64,000 nt of DNA from Lysobacter sp. M2-1 (GCF_022662495.1 NZ_JAKPBU010000010.1:1-64000), one strand, 5' to 3'. Positions 28,112-38,964 are shown, counted from the stretch's first letter. Program-made: numbers and translations. Notes: generated by a model from the letters alone, not told the origin.

Positions 28112-29472
28112 GCCGCGACCGCCTTGGGCACGACGCTACCGGCCTTCTGGTCATCAACCAGGAACCGGCCGTTGACGATCGCGTATTCGAACTCGTCCCA
28201 GTAGTGGCGCAGGAAACCCTGCACCGGCCAGGCGGCGGCTTCGCCAAAGGCGCAGATCGTGTGGCCCTCGATCTGGCCCGCGGCGGCGCGCAGCATCTGC
28301 AGGTCGTCGAGTGTTGCCTGCTTGTCGACGATCCGCGTGAGCATGCGGTACATCCAGCCGGTGCCTTCGCGACAGGGCGTGCATTGGCCGCAGGACTCTG
28401 CGTAGTAGAAGCGCGCGATGCGCTGGCAGGCGCGCACCATGCAGGTGGTCTCGTCCATCACGATGACCGCGCCCGAACCGAGTCCGGAACCGGCTTTCTG
28501 GATCGAGTCGTAATCCATCGTGCAGGCCATCATGACCTCGGCCGGAAGCACCGGCATCGACGAGCCGCCCGGGATCACGCCCTTGAGGCGATGGCCGCTA
28601 CGCACGCCGCCGGCCATCTCCAGCAGTTCGGCGAACGGCGTGCCGAGACGGACTTCATAGTTGCCCGGTTTGCTGACATGGCCGGATACCGAAAAGATCT
28701 TCGGCCCGCCGTTGTTGGGCTTGCCCAGGTTGAGGAACCATTCGGCGCCGTTGCGCACGATCGCCGGCACCGAGGCGTAGGTCTCGGTGTTGTTGATGGT
28801 GGTGGGCTTGCCGTACAGGCCGAAATTGGCCGGGAACGGCGGCTTGTAGCGCGGCTGGCCTTTCTTGCCCTCGAGCGATTCCATCAGCGCGGTTTCTTCG
28901 CCGCAGATGTAGGCGCCCGCGCCGAGCGCGTTGAAGATGTCGATGTCCACGCCGCTGCCGAGGATGTTCCTGCCGAGCCAGCCGTTGGCGTAGGCCTCGG
29001 CGGTGGCTTCCTCGAGATGCTCGAACGGCTCGTGGTGGAACTCGCCGCGCAGGTAGTTGTAGGCCACGGTCGAGCCGGTGGCGTAGCACGCGATCGCCAT
29101 GCCCTCGATCACCGCGTGCGGGTTGTAGCGCAGGATGTCGCGGTCCTTGGCGGTGCCGGGCTCGGACTCGTCCGAGTTGCACAAGATGTACTTCTGGCCC
29201 GCGCCCTTGGGCATGAAGCTCCACTTCAGGCCGGTGGGAAAGCCCGCGCCGCCGCGTCCGCGCAGGCCGGACTGCTTGACCATGTCGACCACCGCCGCGG
29301 GTTCGATCTTCTCTTCCAGGATCCTGCGCAGCGCGCTGTACCCGCCGGTCTTGAGGTAATTCTCGTACGACCACGGCTTGTCGAAATGCAGGGTGGTGTA
29401 GACGACCTGGTGCTCCTTCGGTGCCGGACCGACGGGACCATGGCCTTCGGAATAGTGCGAATGCCCGCCCAT
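28108..29472 (-). CDS. nuoF: NADH-quinone oxidoreductase subunit F
   Basis: A 454-residue NADH- and FMN-binding subunit. [15 protein letters not shown] (near 80) binds [20 protein letters not shown] (near 190) lies in the NADH site, and [12 protein letters not shown] (near 365) with a later TICAFGE holds cluster N3. It starts with [12 protein letters not shown], a His/Gly-rich leader. The start overlaps the nuoE stop by one base (TAATG). Confidence 0.98.
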   Translation of the reverse strand: MGGHSHYSEGHGPVGPAPKEHQVVYTTLHFDKPWSYENYLKTGGYSALRRILEEKIEPAAVVDMVKQSGLRGRGGAGFPTGLKWSFMPKGAGQKYILCNSDESEPGTAKDRDILRYNPHAVIEGMAIACYATGSTVAYNYLRGEFHHEPFEHLEEATAEAYANGWLGRNILGSGVDIDIFNALGAGAYICGEETALMESLEGKKGQPRYKPPFPANFGLYGKPTTINNTETYASVPAIVRNGAEWFLNLGKPNNGGPKIFSVSGHVSKPGNYEVRLGTPFAELLEMAGGVRSGHRLKGVIPGGSSMPVLPAEVMMACTMDYDSIQKAGSGLGSGAVIVMDETTCMVRACQRIARFYYAESCGQCTPCREGTGWMYRMLTRIVDKQATLDDLQMLRAAAGQIEGHTICAFGEAAAWPVQGFLRHYWDEFEYAIVNGRFLVDDQKAGSVVPKAVAA

Positions 29473-29999
29473 TACTTCAGCCCGTCCAGCAATTCGTCCA
29501 CCTTCGCCGCATCCAGCTTCTCGTGGTAATGGCCATTGATCACCACCACCGGCGCGCCGCAGCACGCTGCGACGCACTCCTCCTCGCGTTTGAGGTAGAC
29601 GCGCCCATCCGCGGTTGATTCGCCGAGCCTGCAGCCCAGCTTCTTCTCCGCGTGCGCGACCAGGTCCTCGGCGCCATTGAGCCAGCAGCTGATGTTGGTG
29701 CAGAAGGCCACGTTGTGGCGGCCGACCTTCTCGGTCTCGAACATCGAATAGAAGGTCGCCACTTCGTAGGCCCATACCGGCGGCAGGCCCAGGTACTTGG
29801 CCACGCCGGCGATGAGTTCATCGGTCAGCCAGCCGCCGTTCTGTTCCTGTGCCGCGTGCAACCCCTGCAGCACCGCCGAGCGCTTGCGGTCCGGCGGGAA
29901 CTTGGCCAGCCAGTGGTCGATATGCGCGCGGGTCCGCTCCGACAGCACCACCATCGGATCGACGTTGCGCGCGTTCTCGAAATTGCCGGTCGCCCTCAT
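29472..29999 (-). CDS. nuoE: NADH-quinone oxidoreductase subunit E
   Basis: A 175-residue thioredoxin-fold subunit with the N1a 2Fe-2S cluster. CTNISC (near 99) and [10 protein letters not shown] (near 139) hold the four Cys ligands. The ATG at 29999 lies inside the second copy of a 17-base-period tandem repeat. The first copy contains the nuoD stop, so a formerly overlapping nuoD/nuoE junction appears to have been spread by 17 bases. Confidence 0.97.
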   Translation of the reverse strand: MRATGNFENARNVDPMVVLSERTRAHIDHWLAKFPPDRKRSAVLQGLHAAQEQNGGWLTDELIAGVAKYLGLPPVWAYEVATFYSMFETEKVGRHNVAFCTNISCWLNGAEDLVAHAEKKLGCRLGESTADGRVYLKREEECVAACCGAPVVVINGHYHEKLDAAKVDELLDGLK

Positions 30000-30022
30000 C
30001 GGTCACCCGCCCTCATCGGTCA
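29991..30022 (-). repeat. Tandem duplication at the nuoD/nuoE junction
   Basis: CGCCCTCATCGGTCA occurs at 29991-30005 and again at 30008-30022 (17-base period). On the minus strand each copy holds CGATGAGGGCG. The upstream copy ends nuoD and opens a six-codon frame (MRAGDR) whose TGA overlaps the nuoE ATG in the downstream copy. Confidence 0.85.
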
Positions 30023-31332
30023 ATTTCCCCGAATACGATGTCGTAGGTGCCGATCATCGCCACGACGTCGGCCAGCATATGGCCCTTCACCACCTCGTCC
30101 ATCGACGACAGGTGGGCGAATCCAGGCGCGCGCAGATGCACCCGGAACGGCTTGTTGGCGCCGTCGGAAACCAGGTAGCAGCCGAACTCGCCCTTGGGCG
30201 CCTCGACCGCGCTGTAGGTCTCTCCGGCAGGCACGCAGTAGCCCTCGGTGAACAGCTTGAAGTGGTGGATCAGCGCTTCCATGTCGTCCTTCATCGACTC
30301 GCGCGACGGTGGCGACACCTTGTAGTTGTCCAGCATGACCGGACCCGGATTGGCCTGCAGCCAGCGCACGCACTGCTCGATGATCCGCACCGACTGGCGC
30401 ATCTCGGCGATGCGCACCAGGTAGCGGTCGTAGCAGTCACCTTCCACGCCCACCGGGATGTCGAAATCCACCTCGGCGTACTTCGCGTACGGCTGCTTCT
30501 TGCGCAGGTCCCAGGCGACGCCGGAGCCGCGCAGCATCGGCCCGGTCATGCCCCAGGCCAGCGCCTTGTCCGGCGGGATCACGCCGATGCCGACGGTGCG
30601 CTGCTTCCAGATCCGGTTGTCGGTGAGCAGGGTTTCGTATTCGTCGATGCGCTTGGGGAAGTCCTGGCAGAAATGCTCCAGGTAATCGAGCAGCGAGCCT
30701 TCGCGCCAGCTGTTGAAGCGCTTGAGCTTGGCGCCTTTGCGCCACGGCGATTCGCGGTATTGCGGCATCCGGTCCGGCAGGTCGCGGTAGACGCCGCCCG
30801 GACGGTAATAGGTGGCATGCATGCGCGCGCCGCTGACCGCCTCGTAGCAGTCCATCAGCTCCTCGCGCTCGCGGAATGCGTACAGGAACACCGCCATCGC
30901 ACCGAGATCGAGCGCGTTGGAACCCACCCACATCAGGTGGTTCAGGATCCGCGTGACCTCGTCGAACATGGTGCGGATCCACTGCGCCCGCTCAGGCGCC
31001 TCGATCCCCATCAGCCGCTCGATGGCACGCACGTAGGCATGCTCGTTGCACATCATCGAGACGTAATCGAGCCGGTCCATGTAGCCGATCGACTGGTTGA
31101 ACGGCTTGGACTCGGCCAGCTTTTCGGTGCCCCGGTGCAACAGCCCGATATGCGGGTCGGCGCGCTGCACGACTTCGCCGTCCATTTCCAGGATCAGGCG
31201 CAGCACGCCGTGCGCGGCCGGATGCTGCGGGCCGAAGTTGAGCGTGTAGTTGCGTATTTCCTGCTTGGCCTCGGCGGCGTCGCTGGCGAAGGCCGCGGAC
31301 GCCTGCGGCGCCTGGCGCGAAGGTGCGGTCAT
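30013..31332 (-). CDS. nuoD: NADH-quinone oxidoreductase subunit D
   Basis: A 439-residue 49-kDa-type subunit that, with NuoB, forms the quinone-reduction site. [17 protein letters not shown] (near 33, with the quinone-site His residues), [12 protein letters not shown] and the C-terminal DIVFGEIDR are diagnostic. About 22 extra residues ([20 protein letters not shown]) precede the conserved start. Its ATG overlaps the nuoC stop (ATGA). Confidence 0.98.
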   Translation of the reverse strand: MTAPSRQAPQASAAFASDAAEAKQEIRNYTLNFGPQHPAAHGVLRLILEMDGEVVQRADPHIGLLHRGTEKLAESKPFNQSIGYMDRLDYVSMMCNEHAYVRAIERLMGIEAPERAQWIRTMFDEVTRILNHLMWVGSNALDLGAMAVFLYAFREREELMDCYEAVSGARMHATYYRPGGVYRDLPDRMPQYRESPWRKGAKLKRFNSWREGSLLDYLEHFCQDFPKRIDEYETLLTDNRIWKQRTVGIGVIPPDKALAWGMTGPMLRGSGVAWDLRKKQPYAKYAEVDFDIPVGVEGDCYDRYLVRIAEMRQSVRIIEQCVRWLQANPGPVMLDNYKVSPPSRESMKDDMEALIHHFKLFTEGYCVPAGETYSAVEAPKGEFGCYLVSDGANKPFRVHLRAPGFAHLSSMDEVVKGHMLADVVAMIGTYDIVFGEIDR

Positions 31333-32102
31333 GCGGCTGGCCCCAGCGTGCTGCGGACCTTGGCGTCGCCCTGCTCGCCTGCGGCGGTGGCATAGCGTGC
31401 ATCGTCGCGGATCACACGCGGCACCAGCACGCGCGGCTCGACCGAGGTGACCGGTTCGTAGACCACACGCTTCTTTTCCGGGTCGTAGCGCACTTCGACA
31501 TTGCCGATCAGCGGGAAGTCCTTGCGGAACGGATGGCCGACGAAACCGTAGTCGGTGAGGATGCGGCGCAGATCCGGATGGCCCTGGAACACGATGCCCA
31601 TCACGTCGAACGCCTCGCGCTCGAACCAGTTGGCGACCGGCCACAGGTCGGTGACCGAAGGCACGACCGGAAGATCGTCGTTGGGCGCGAAGCAGCGCAC
31701 GCGCAGGCGACGGTTGTTCGCGACCGACAGCAACTGCAGCACGGCGGCGAAGCGGCGCTGCGGCATGGGAATGCCGGCTTCGCCCTGCGGCTCCGGCACC
31801 TGGCGGCTCGGAGTCTCGCCGAACTTGAACCGGCCAGGACCCCTGCCCTCGACCCCGCGGCTGAAGCCTTCCGAGGACACGTCGGTGTCCCACTCGTCGC
31901 TGCCGTAGCCGAGGTAATCGACCGCGGCGACGTCGATCAACTGTTCGAAACCGAATTCGTCGCGCAGCAGACGGCAACCGGCATGGTAGGCGGCGGCGTC
32001 GAACACGATGCCCACCTCGCCGCGCGGTTCGGCCACTTCGATCTGTGCATCGGCGAAACGCGCGCGCAGGCGTTCGACGAATACGGCAACCGGCTCAACC
32101 AT
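31329..32102 (-). CDS. nuoC: NADH-quinone oxidoreductase subunit C
   Basis: A 257-residue 30-kDa-type subunit, separate from nuoD rather than fused as in E. coli. ATDLWP-like [20 protein letters not shown] and [20 protein letters not shown] are the family signature. The ATG at 32102 is chosen over an upstream frame that shadows nuoB, and the two genes overlap by 8 bases. A poorly conserved C-terminal region of about 25 residues ends in STLGPAA. Confidence 0.97.
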   Translation of the reverse strand: MVEPVAVFVERLRARFADAQIEVAEPRGEVGIVFDAAAYHAGCRLLRDEFGFEQLIDVAAVDYLGYGSDEWDTDVSSEGFSRGVEGRGPGRFKFGETPSRQVPEPQGEAGIPMPQRRFAAVLQLLSVANNRRLRVRCFAPNDDLPVVPSVTDLWPVANWFEREAFDVMGIVFQGHPDLRRILTDYGFVGHPFRKDFPLIGNVEVRYDPEKKRVVYEPVTSVEPRVLVPRVIRDDARYATAAGEQGDAKVRSTLGPAA

Positions 32103-32673
32103 CGCGCAGCCCCGTCTTGTGCTCGCCGAAATTGGTGGCGCGGCGGATCTTCTTCTGCAGCTGCAGGATGCCGTAGACCAGCGCCTCGGCGGTCGGCGGG
32201 CAGCCCGGGACGTAGATGTCGACCGGCACGATGCGGTCGCAGCCGCGCACCACCGCGTAGGAATAGTGGTAGTAGCCGCCGCCATTGGCGCACGAGCCCA
32301 TCGAGATCACCCACTTCGGGTCGGGCATCTGGTCGTAGACCTTGCGCAGCGCCGGGGCCATCTTGTTGACCAGGGTGCCGGCCACGATCATCACGTCCGA
32401 CTGGCGGGGCGATGGGCGGAACACCACGCCGTAACGGTCCAGGTCCAGGCGCGAAGCGCCCGCGTGCATCATTTCCACCGCGCAACACGCCAGGCCGAAG
32501 GTCATCGGCCACATCGAGCCGGTGCGCGCCCAGTTGAGCAGGATGTCGGAACTGGTGGTGACGAAGCCGCGTTCAAGCAGCGGGTTCTCGCCCTGCGGAC
32601 GCAGGATGTCGTCGACCCGGCCTTCGGGCAACGGGTTGTTCATCAGGCGCGCGACGGTCTGGCTCACTCCCAT
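32095..32673 (-). CDS. nuoB: NADH-quinone oxidoreductase subunit B
   Basis: A 192-residue subunit holding the terminal cluster N2. [11 protein letters not shown] (tandem Cys), GSCANGGG and PGCPPTAE provide the four Cys ligands. The start at 32673 ([13 protein letters not shown]) fits the family and overlaps nuoA by 10 bases. The C-terminus after QLQKKI ([16 protein letters not shown]) is not part of the conserved core. Confidence 0.98.
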   Translation of the reverse strand: MGVSQTVARLMNNPLPEGRVDDILRPQGENPLLERGFVTTSSDILLNWARTGSMWPMTFGLACCAVEMMHAGASRLDLDRYGVVFRPSPRQSDVMIVAGTLVNKMAPALRKVYDQMPDPKWVISMGSCANGGGYYHYSYAVVRGCDRIVPVDIYVPGCPPTAEALVYGILQLQKKIRRATNFGEHKTGLRDG

Positions 32674-33020
32674 TCCAGCGCTCCCTTTTTCCAGACATAG
32701 ACGAAGCCGATCACCAGCAGCGCCAGGAACACGCCCATTTCCACCAGCCCGAACACGCCCAGCTCGCGGAACACCAGCGCCCACGGGAAGATGAAGGCGA
32801 TTTCCAGGTCGAAGACGATGAACAGGATCGCGATCAGGTAGTAGCGCACGTCGAACTGGATGCGCGCGCTCTCGAAGGCGGCGAATCCGCATTCGTAGGG
32901 CGAGAGCTTCTCGGCGGTGGGTCGCTTGGGCCCGAGGACGTTGCCGATGACGATCAGCGAGATGCCGATGCCGGTGGCGACGATCAGGAACAGCAGGGTC
33001 GGCAGGTATTCGGCCAGCAC
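32664..33020 (-). CDS. nuoA: NADH-quinone oxidoreductase subunit A
   Basis: A 118-residue, three-helix subunit. [23 protein letters not shown] is spread over residues about 47-69 and is diagnostic. I chose the GTG at 33020, read as [11 protein letters not shown], because it gives the standard NuoA N-terminus and length; ATG starts upstream would translate tRNA-proximal sequence. It begins the nuo operon, 90 bases downstream of tRNA-Leu, with no strong promoter recognised, so readthrough from the tRNA/secG side is possible. Confidence 0.95.
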   Translation of the reverse strand: MLAEYLPTLLFLIVATGIGISLIVIGNVLGPKRPTAEKLSPYECGFAAFESARIQFDVRYYLIAILFIVFDLEIAFIFPWALVFRELGVFGLVEMGVFLALLVIGFVYVWKKGALEWE

Positions 33021-33076
33021 TCGTGTTCTCTCGGCTACTTGCCGCGATGCGGCCGTTGCTCTGGGGGATGGAACCT

Positions 33077-33099
33077 GGGCGGATGCCGGACATCCGCCC
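33077..33099 (-). other. Hairpin between tRNA-Leu and nuoA
   Basis: GGGCGGATG and CATCCGCCC form a 9-bp stem around a 5-base loop. No T-tract follows on the minus strand, so it is more likely a tRNA 3'-end trailer structure or 5' mRNA stabiliser than a full terminator. Confidence 0.55.
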
Positions 33100-33109
33100 C
33101 GTTTGTATC

Positions 33110-33194
33110 TGGTGCCCAAGGGGGGACTCGAACCCCCACGACCGAAGCCGCTACCACCTCAAGGTAGTGCGTCTACCAATTCCGCCACCTGGGC
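33110..33194 (-). tRNA. tRNA-Leu (GAG)
   Basis: An 85-nt class II tRNA with a long variable arm. The anticodon loop CTTGAGG gives GAG, and the CCA end is encoded. The acceptor stem GCCCAGG pairs with CTTGGGC (one G:T). It follows secG, the position of leuU in E. coli. In E. coli the next gene is metY; here the whole nuo operon lies between the two tRNAs. Confidence 0.95.
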
Positions 33195-33233
33195 AAACTG
33201 TTGCAACTGCGCGCCGCGACGCGCAAGCGCGAT

Positions 33234-33264
33234 ATTGTAAGCGTTATCAGCCGCCGCCAATCAA
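33234..33264 (-). promoter_or_regulatory. Candidate promoter for tRNA-Leu
   Basis: On the minus strand TTGATT (33264-33259, overlapping the secG stop) and TACAAT (33239-33234) are separated by 19 bases. The -10 is good, but the spacing is long. It would give a leader of about 30-35 bases before the tRNA. Confidence 0.4.
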
Positions 33265-33743
33265 TTCTGCGGCGGTTCCTGCGGAGCCGGCTGCGATGGC
33301 TGTGCGCTCTCGGGCGCCGCTTGCGCGGGCTGCGTTTGCGCGGGCTGCGTTTGCGCAGGCGCCGCCGGCACGGTCGATCCGGTCGCCGGCTGCGACTGGG
33401 CAGGCGGCGCCGCGGGCACGTTCGCCCCGCCCGCGGGTGCCGCAGGGGTGCTGCCGGTGGCCGGCGCCTGGGCCATCACGCCCAGGTCGGCCGGTGCATT
33501 GGCGGTGGCGTTGCGGGTCGCCTGCCACGCCATGAACAGGCTGATGCCGAAGAACACGATCGCCATCCACTTGGTGCTCTTGGACAGGAAGTTGGATGCG
33601 CCGCGCGCGCCGAATACGGTGGCCGAAGCGCCGCCGCCGAAGCCGGACCCGGCCTGGGCGCCCGCACCGCGCTGCATCAGGATCATCGCGATCATCCCGA
33701 TGGCGAGCAGCACGTAGACCACGTTGAGGATCGTCATCAACAT
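33261..33743 (-). CDS. secG: Preprotein translocase subunit SecG
   Basis: A 160-residue SecG. Two membrane helices (about 5-24 and 57-77) flank the conserved QRGAGAQAGSGFGGGASATVFG loop region (residues 24-45), which assists SecA-driven translocation through SecYEG. The C-terminal half is a Pro/Ala/Gln-rich extension with repeated PAQTQ units, longer than the E. coli protein (about 110 residues). It sits between tpiA and tRNA-Leu, 27 bases after tpiA. Confidence 0.96.
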   Translation of the reverse strand: MLMTILNVVYVLLAIGMIAMILMQRGAGAQAGSGFGGGASATVFGARGASNFLSKSTKWMAIVFFGISLFMAWQATRNATANAPADLGVMAQAPATGSTPAAPAGGANVPAAPPAQSQPATGSTVPAAPAQTQPAQTQPAQAAPESAQPSQPAPQEPPQN

Positions 33744-33770
33744 CTTGGGGAAATCCGAAAATACGAAGGT

Positions 33771-34523
33771 TCAGGTGGTCATCGCCTTGGCGATGGCCAG
33801 GAAGTCCTCGGCGACCAGGGACGCGCCACCGATCAGCCCGCCATCCACATCCGGCTGTGAGAACAGCGCGGCGGCGTTGTCGGGCTTGCAGCTGCCGCCG
33901 TAGAGGATCGGCAGCAAGCCGGCGATTTTAGCATCCAGTTCCGCCACCTGCCCACGGATGAAGGCGTGCACCGCCTGCGCCTGTTCCGGCGTGGCGGTGC
34001 GCCCGGTGCCGATCGCCCAGACCGGTTCGTAGGCGATGACGGCTCCGGACAGGCCCCCGGGACCCGCGATCTCCAGCACCGGCGCGAGCTGGGCAGCGAT
34101 CACGGCCTCGGTGGCACCGGCTTCGCGCTCGTCCAGACTCTCGCCTACGCAGACGATCGGGGTCAGGCCGGCGTTCACGGCCGCGAGGAATTTGCGCGCG
34201 ACCAGTTCGCTGGTTTCGTTGTGGTACTGGCGGCGCTCGGAATGCCCGCACAGGCCATAACGGGCGCCCACGTCGACCAGCATCGACGCTGCGACCTCGC
34301 CGGTATAGGCGCCCTTCTCGTTGGCGCTGACGTCCTGCGACCCGAAGGCGAGCCCACTGCCTTCGAAATCCTCGATCAGATCGCCCAGGTAGGGCAGCGG
34401 CGGCAGGATCACGAGCTCGACGCCCGGCAGCGGAAGTCCGGCGGCGACCGCGCCTACCAGTTCCGTGGCGAAGGCGCGGGTGCCATGGAGCTTCCAGTTA
34501 CCGGCGACGATCCTGCGGCGCAT
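33771..34523 (-). CDS. tpiA: Triose-phosphate isomerase
   Basis: A 250-residue TIM barrel. NWKLHG (Lys11), [10 protein letters not shown] (catalytic His near 95), [11 protein letters not shown] (catalytic Glu near 167) and [10 protein letters not shown] are all present. It interconverts dihydroxyacetone phosphate and glyceraldehyde 3-phosphate. GGAGCACCGC just upstream supports the ATG at 34523, and the ATG six codons upstream is less likely. It is divergent from the SDR gene. Confidence 0.98.
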   Translation of the reverse strand: MRRRIVAGNWKLHGTRAFATELVGAVAAGLPLPGVELVILPPLPYLGDLIEDFEGSGLAFGSQDVSANEKGAYTGEVAASMLVDVGARYGLCGHSERRQYHNETSELVARKFLAAVNAGLTPIVCVGESLDEREAGATEAVIAAQLAPVLEIAGPGGLSGAVIAYEPVWAIGTGRTATPEQAQAVHAFIRGQVAELDAKIAGLLPILYGGSCKPDNAAALFSQPDVDGGLIGGASLVAEDFLAIAKAMTT

Positions 34524-34600
34524 GCGGTGCTCCGTTCGCAAAGGGCGGCAGTTTAGCCCACCGCCGGAGCGCTTCCCGGCCGCGGCGCGACGGGCTCACC

Positions 34601-34606
34601 TAGAAT
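34601..34606 (+). promoter_or_regulatory. Candidate -10 element for the SDR gene
   Basis: TAGAAT followed by CCGG, 31 bases before the ATG at 34637. No matching -35. The same hexamer precedes 54192 and 61200. Confidence 0.4.
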
Positions 34607-34636
34607 CCGGCCCTCCCCCGCACGCGGTGTTCCCCG

Positions 34637-35437
34637 ATGCAAGCAGCCAGCGGCCATGCCCTGATCACCGGTGCCTCCAGCGGCCTGGGCGCCGCCTTCG
34701 CCCGCGAGTACGCCCGTCGCGGCAAGCCGCTGCTGCTGACCGGGCGACGCAGCGAGCGGCTCGAAGCCCTGGTTCGTGAACTGGGCGATATGGTCCCCTG
34801 CCAGGCCATCGTGGCCGACCTGTCCGTACGCGCGGCGCCGCAGACGCTGTTCGCCGAAGCGCAGGCACGCGGCCTGCGCGTGGACACGCTGGTCAACAAC
34901 GCGGGCTACGGCGTCACCGGGCGTTACCTGTCCTCGGGATGGAAGACCCACGCCGATTTCCTGCAGGTGATGGTCACTGCGGTCGCGGAGCTGACCCACC
35001 ACTTTCTGCCCGCGATGGAGGCGCAGGGCCACGGCCGGATCCTGAACATCGCCTCGACCGCCGCGCTGGTGCCCGCGTCCGCCGGACATACCTTGTACGC
35101 GGCCTCGAAGGCGTTCGTGATCCAGTTTTCCGAGGCCCTGGCGCTCGAATCGCGGCCACGCGGGGTGCATGTGACCGCGTTGTGTCCGGGCATGACCTAT
35201 ACCGAGTTCCACGACGTCAACGGCATGCGCGAGCGGGTGTCGCGGCTGCCCAAGTCGCTATGGCTCGATGCGGACACGGTGGCCCGCATGGGCATCGAGG
35301 CGGTGGAGCGCGGCGACATGCGCTGTGTGACCGGCGGCATGAACCGGCTGGTCACGGGGCTGTCGAAGTACCTGCCGGATCGGCTGGCGCGCGCGATCGT
35401 CAATCGTCGCGCAGCCGACTACCGCGACGCAGGGTAA
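34637..35437 (+). CDS. Short-chain dehydrogenase/reductase
   Basis: A 266-residue classical SDR. TGASSGLG (residues 11-18) binds the cofactor, LVNNAGYG (near 85) is the structural motif, and the catalytic set is Ser140, Tyr154 and Lys158 (YAASK). The basic Arg residues after β2 (TGRRSERL) suggest NADP(H) preference. The long C-terminal part resembles the DltE/YqjQ-like branch. The substrate is unknown. A repeat separates it from the convergent oxygenase gene. Confidence 0.9.
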   Translation: MQAASGHALITGASSGLGAAFAREYARRGKPLLLTGRRSERLEALVRELGDMVPCQAIVADLSVRAAPQTLFAEAQARGLRVDTLVNNAGYGVTGRYLSSGWKTHADFLQVMVTAVAELTHHFLPAMEAQGHGRILNIASTAALVPASAGHTLYAASKAFVIQFSEALALESRPRGVHVTALCPGMTYTEFHDVNGMRERVSRLPKSLWLDADTVARMGIEAVERGDMRCVTGGMNRLVTGLSKYLPDRLARAIVNRRAADYRDAG

Positions 35438-35466
35438 CGCAGGACCTCAGGCGGGGCGGCGTCGGC

Positions 35467-35518
35467 CGCGATTGCTGTTCGCAAAGGCAAAGGCAATCGC
35501 GAGCAAGCTCGCTCCCAC
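35467..35518. repeat. Degenerate REP-like element
   Basis: CGCGATTGC (35467-35475) and GCAATCGCG (35493-35501) are complementary. GCGAGCAAGCTCGCTCCCAC then forms a small hairpin ending in the GCTCCCAC typical of the family. It lies between two convergent genes. Confidence 0.55.
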
Positions 35519-35542
35519 GGCCATCGACCATCGGCCAGCGGT

Positions 35543-36499
35543 CTACTTCAGCTTGATCTCGCGTAACCGCTCTTCCAGGTATCCCTGCGCGGTGATCGGC
35601 TCGGGATAGCGGCTGGGGTTGTCCGGCGTGATCGTGGACGGCAGCACGTCGATCAGGAAATCCGGATTCGGGTGCAGGAAGAACGGCGTCGAATACCGCG
35701 GCTGGCGCGCCTGCTCGCCCTTCGGGTTGACCACGCGGTGGGTGGTCGACGGATACACGTGGTTGGTCAGGCGCTGCAGCATGTCGCCGATGTTGACCAC
35801 GATGGTGTCGGCGTCCGCGGTGAACGGCACCCACTCGCCCTTGCGCGACAGCACTTCCAGGCCTGCAGCGCTGGCGCCGACCAGCAGCGTGATCAGGTTG
35901 ATGTCTTCGTGCGCGCCGGCCCGCACGTTGGGAATGTCCTGGGTGGTGATCGGCGGGTAATGGATCGGGCGCAGGATCGAGTTGCCCGAGTCGGTCTTGT
36001 CGGCGAAGTAGTCCTCGGGCAGGCCGATGTGCAGCGCCAGCGCGCGCAGCACCTGGGAGCCGAGGTTGTCCAGGGCCTGGTACAGCGCGTAGCCCGTTTC
36101 GCGGAAGCCTTCCACCTCCTCCGGCCAGATGTTGGGCGGCATCACATCGCGATATTTCGAATCGTCCGGGATCTCGCGACCGATGTGCCAGAACTCCTTT
36201 AGGTCGTGGTACTGCGCGCCCTTGGCGGTCTCCACCCCGAACGGGGTGTAGCCGCGGGCGCCGCCGCCACCGGCGACGTGGTATTTCCGCTTGACCTCTT
36301 CGGGGAGCGCGAAGAAGCGCTGGAACACGTCATAGCTGGCGTCGATCAGCGACTGCGGAATGCCGTGGTTGCGGATTCCCGCGAATCCCCATTCGCGGTA
36401 GGCGGCGCCGAGTTCGTCGACGAACGCCCGCCGGTCTTCCGGGCTGGAAGGCTGGCTGAAACGGCGGATGTCCAGGGTCGGGATGCGATGTGGATTCAT
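35543..36499 (-). CDS. 2-Oxoglutarate/Fe(II) oxygenase, isopenicillin N synthase-like
   Basis: A 318-residue oxygenase. The N-terminal DIOX_N region (TLDIRRF, GFAGIRNHGIP) is followed by a jelly-roll core. The metal triad is His197-x-Asp199 (GAHEDINL) and His254 (STTHRVVNP), with Arg268-x-Ser270 (RYS) for the co-substrate. Members act on small molecules or amino acids; the substrate cannot be read from the sequence. It is 61 bases downstream of glmM on the same strand and could be the last gene of the accD-glmM transcript. Confidence 0.88.
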   Translation of the reverse strand: MNPHRIPTLDIRRFSQPSSPEDRRAFVDELGAAYREWGFAGIRNHGIPQSLIDASYDVFQRFFALPEEVKRKYHVAGGGGARGYTPFGVETAKGAQYHDLKEFWHIGREIPDDSKYRDVMPPNIWPEEVEGFRETGYALYQALDNLGSQVLRALALHIGLPEDYFADKTDSGNSILRPIHYPPITTQDIPNVRAGAHEDINLITLLVGASAAGLEVLSRKGEWVPFTADADTIVVNIGDMLQRLTNHVYPSTTHRVVNPKGEQARQPRYSTPFFLHPNPDFLIDVLPSTITPDNPSRYPEPITAQGYLEERLREIKLK

Positions 36500-36560
36500 G
36501 CGATGGCTGAAGTGATCTTTGGTCGATGGTTGCGCAGCGTGCGGCCGCAGTGCCCGGCAC

Positions 36561-37906
36561 TTACGGCGCGAGCGCCGCCGCGCGCACCGCCTCGGCGAGC
36601 CGGTCCAGGGTGGAACGCATCAGCGCCTCGTCGTCGGCCTCAACGGTCACCCGCACGACCGGCTCGGTACCCGACGGGCGCAGGAATGCGCGCCCCCTGC
36701 CCTGCACGGCCTGCTCGGCCTCGGCCAGCGCCGCCCTGACGCCATCGGCTTCGGCTGGCTTGCTGGTGCCTTCGTAACGCACGTTGACCGTCTTCTGCGG
36801 CAGCTTGCGCATTCCGGCCAGGGCCTCGCGCAGGCCGATGCCACGCCGCTGCAGCACCTCCAGCACCTGCAGCGCGCTGATGATGCCGTCTCCGGTGCTG
36901 GCGCGGTCCAGGCACAGCAGGTGCCCGGAGGCTTCGCCGCCCAATACGCCCTCGTGCGCGAGCAGCGCCTGGTGCACGTAGCGATCGCCGACCTTGGTGC
37001 GGACGAAGCCGATGCCAAGCTCGCCCAGGGCCTGCTCGAAGCCGTAATTGGTCATCAGCGTGCCCACCACCGGACCGCGCAGTCGGCCGCTGCGCTGCCA
37101 GTCGGAGGCGAGCACGTACAGCAGCTCGTCGCCATCGACCACGGTGCCGTCGGCATCGACGAACAGCACCCGGTCGCCGTCGCCGTCGAAGGCGATGCCC
37201 AGCGCGGCGCCGGTGGCGCGCACTCGTTCGGCCAGAAATTCGGGATGGGTCGAGCCGACTCCATCGTTGATGTTCAGCCCGTTTGGATCCACGCCGATCG
37301 CGTCGACCTGGGCGCCCAGTTCGCGCAGCACCAGCGGGCCGATCTGGTATGTCGCGCCGTGGGCGCAGTCCACGACGAGGGCCATGCCGCCCAGATCGAA
37401 GCGGCGCGGCACCGAACTCTTGCAGGCCTCGACGTAGCGGCCCACCGCGTCGCGGGTGCGGATCGCCCGTCCGAGCTGGTCGGACGCCACGGTCGAGAAC
37501 GGCTGTTCGAGCGCGGCCTCGATCGCCAGCTCGGTGGCGTCGTCGAGTTTCTCGCCCTCGGCCGAGAAGAACTTGATGCCGTTGTCATGGTGCGGGTTGT
37601 GCGAGGCCGAGATCACGATGCCGCCGTCCGCGCGCAGCGAGCGTGTCAGGTGCGCCACCGCCGGCGTGGGCATCGGTCCCATCAGCTGCACGTCCACCCC
37701 GGCGGCCACCAACCCGGCCTCGAGCGCAGCCTCGAACATGTAATTGGAGATGCGCGTGTCCTTGCCGATGATCACCAGCGGCTTGCGCCACCGCTCCTGG
37801 CGCAGTGCATGGCCGTAGGCATTGCCCAGGCGCAGCACGAAGTCGGCAGAGATCACGCCCTCGCCCACGCGGCCACGGATGCCGTCGGTGCCGAAATACT
37901 TGCGGC

Positions 37907-37910
<4 letters not shown>
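36561..37910 (-). CDS. glmM: Phosphoglucosamine mutase
   Basis: A 449-residue α-D-phosphohexomutase. [14 protein letters not shown] at the start, the phosphoserine loop [11 protein letters not shown] (Ser103), the metal loop DGDGDR (near 240) and the C-terminal [11 protein letters not shown] phosphate-binding loop are all present. It makes glucosamine 1-phosphate for UDP-GlcNAc, peptidoglycan and LPS. The start is a GTG at 37910 that overlaps the accD stop (GTGA), giving the exact family N-terminus and implying coupled translation. Confidence 0.97.
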
Positions 37911-38797
<887 letters not shown>

Positions 38798-38895
38798 GAC
38801 TTGGGTTCAGACCTGCGGGTTTGAGGCGGGGAAGTGTACTTCGGGGGCGTTTTTGGGGTGCGGCCCTGCGGGAGCGGCCCTGCAGGTGCGGCCTT

Positions 38896-38964
38896 GTGGG
38901 AGCGGCCTCGGCCGCGAATGCTTCTGCTCCCGGGAAATACGATCGCTCGCCAGCGCGCTCCCAC
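38896..38964. repeat. REP-like element in the trpA-accD gap
   Basis: It opens with GTGGGAGCGGCCTCGGCCGC and closes with GCGCTCCCAC; the inner arms are diverged. Degenerate fragments (TGCGGGAGCGGCC, GTGCGGCC) precede it from about 38860, suggesting repeated insertion or decay of the same family. It separates trpA from accD by 186 bases. Confidence 0.7.

Noticed and set aside
32917-33240. A 107-codon plus-strand frame across tRNA-Leu
   Set aside because: It translates the tRNA complement ([16 protein letters not shown]), a common artefact over class II tRNAs.
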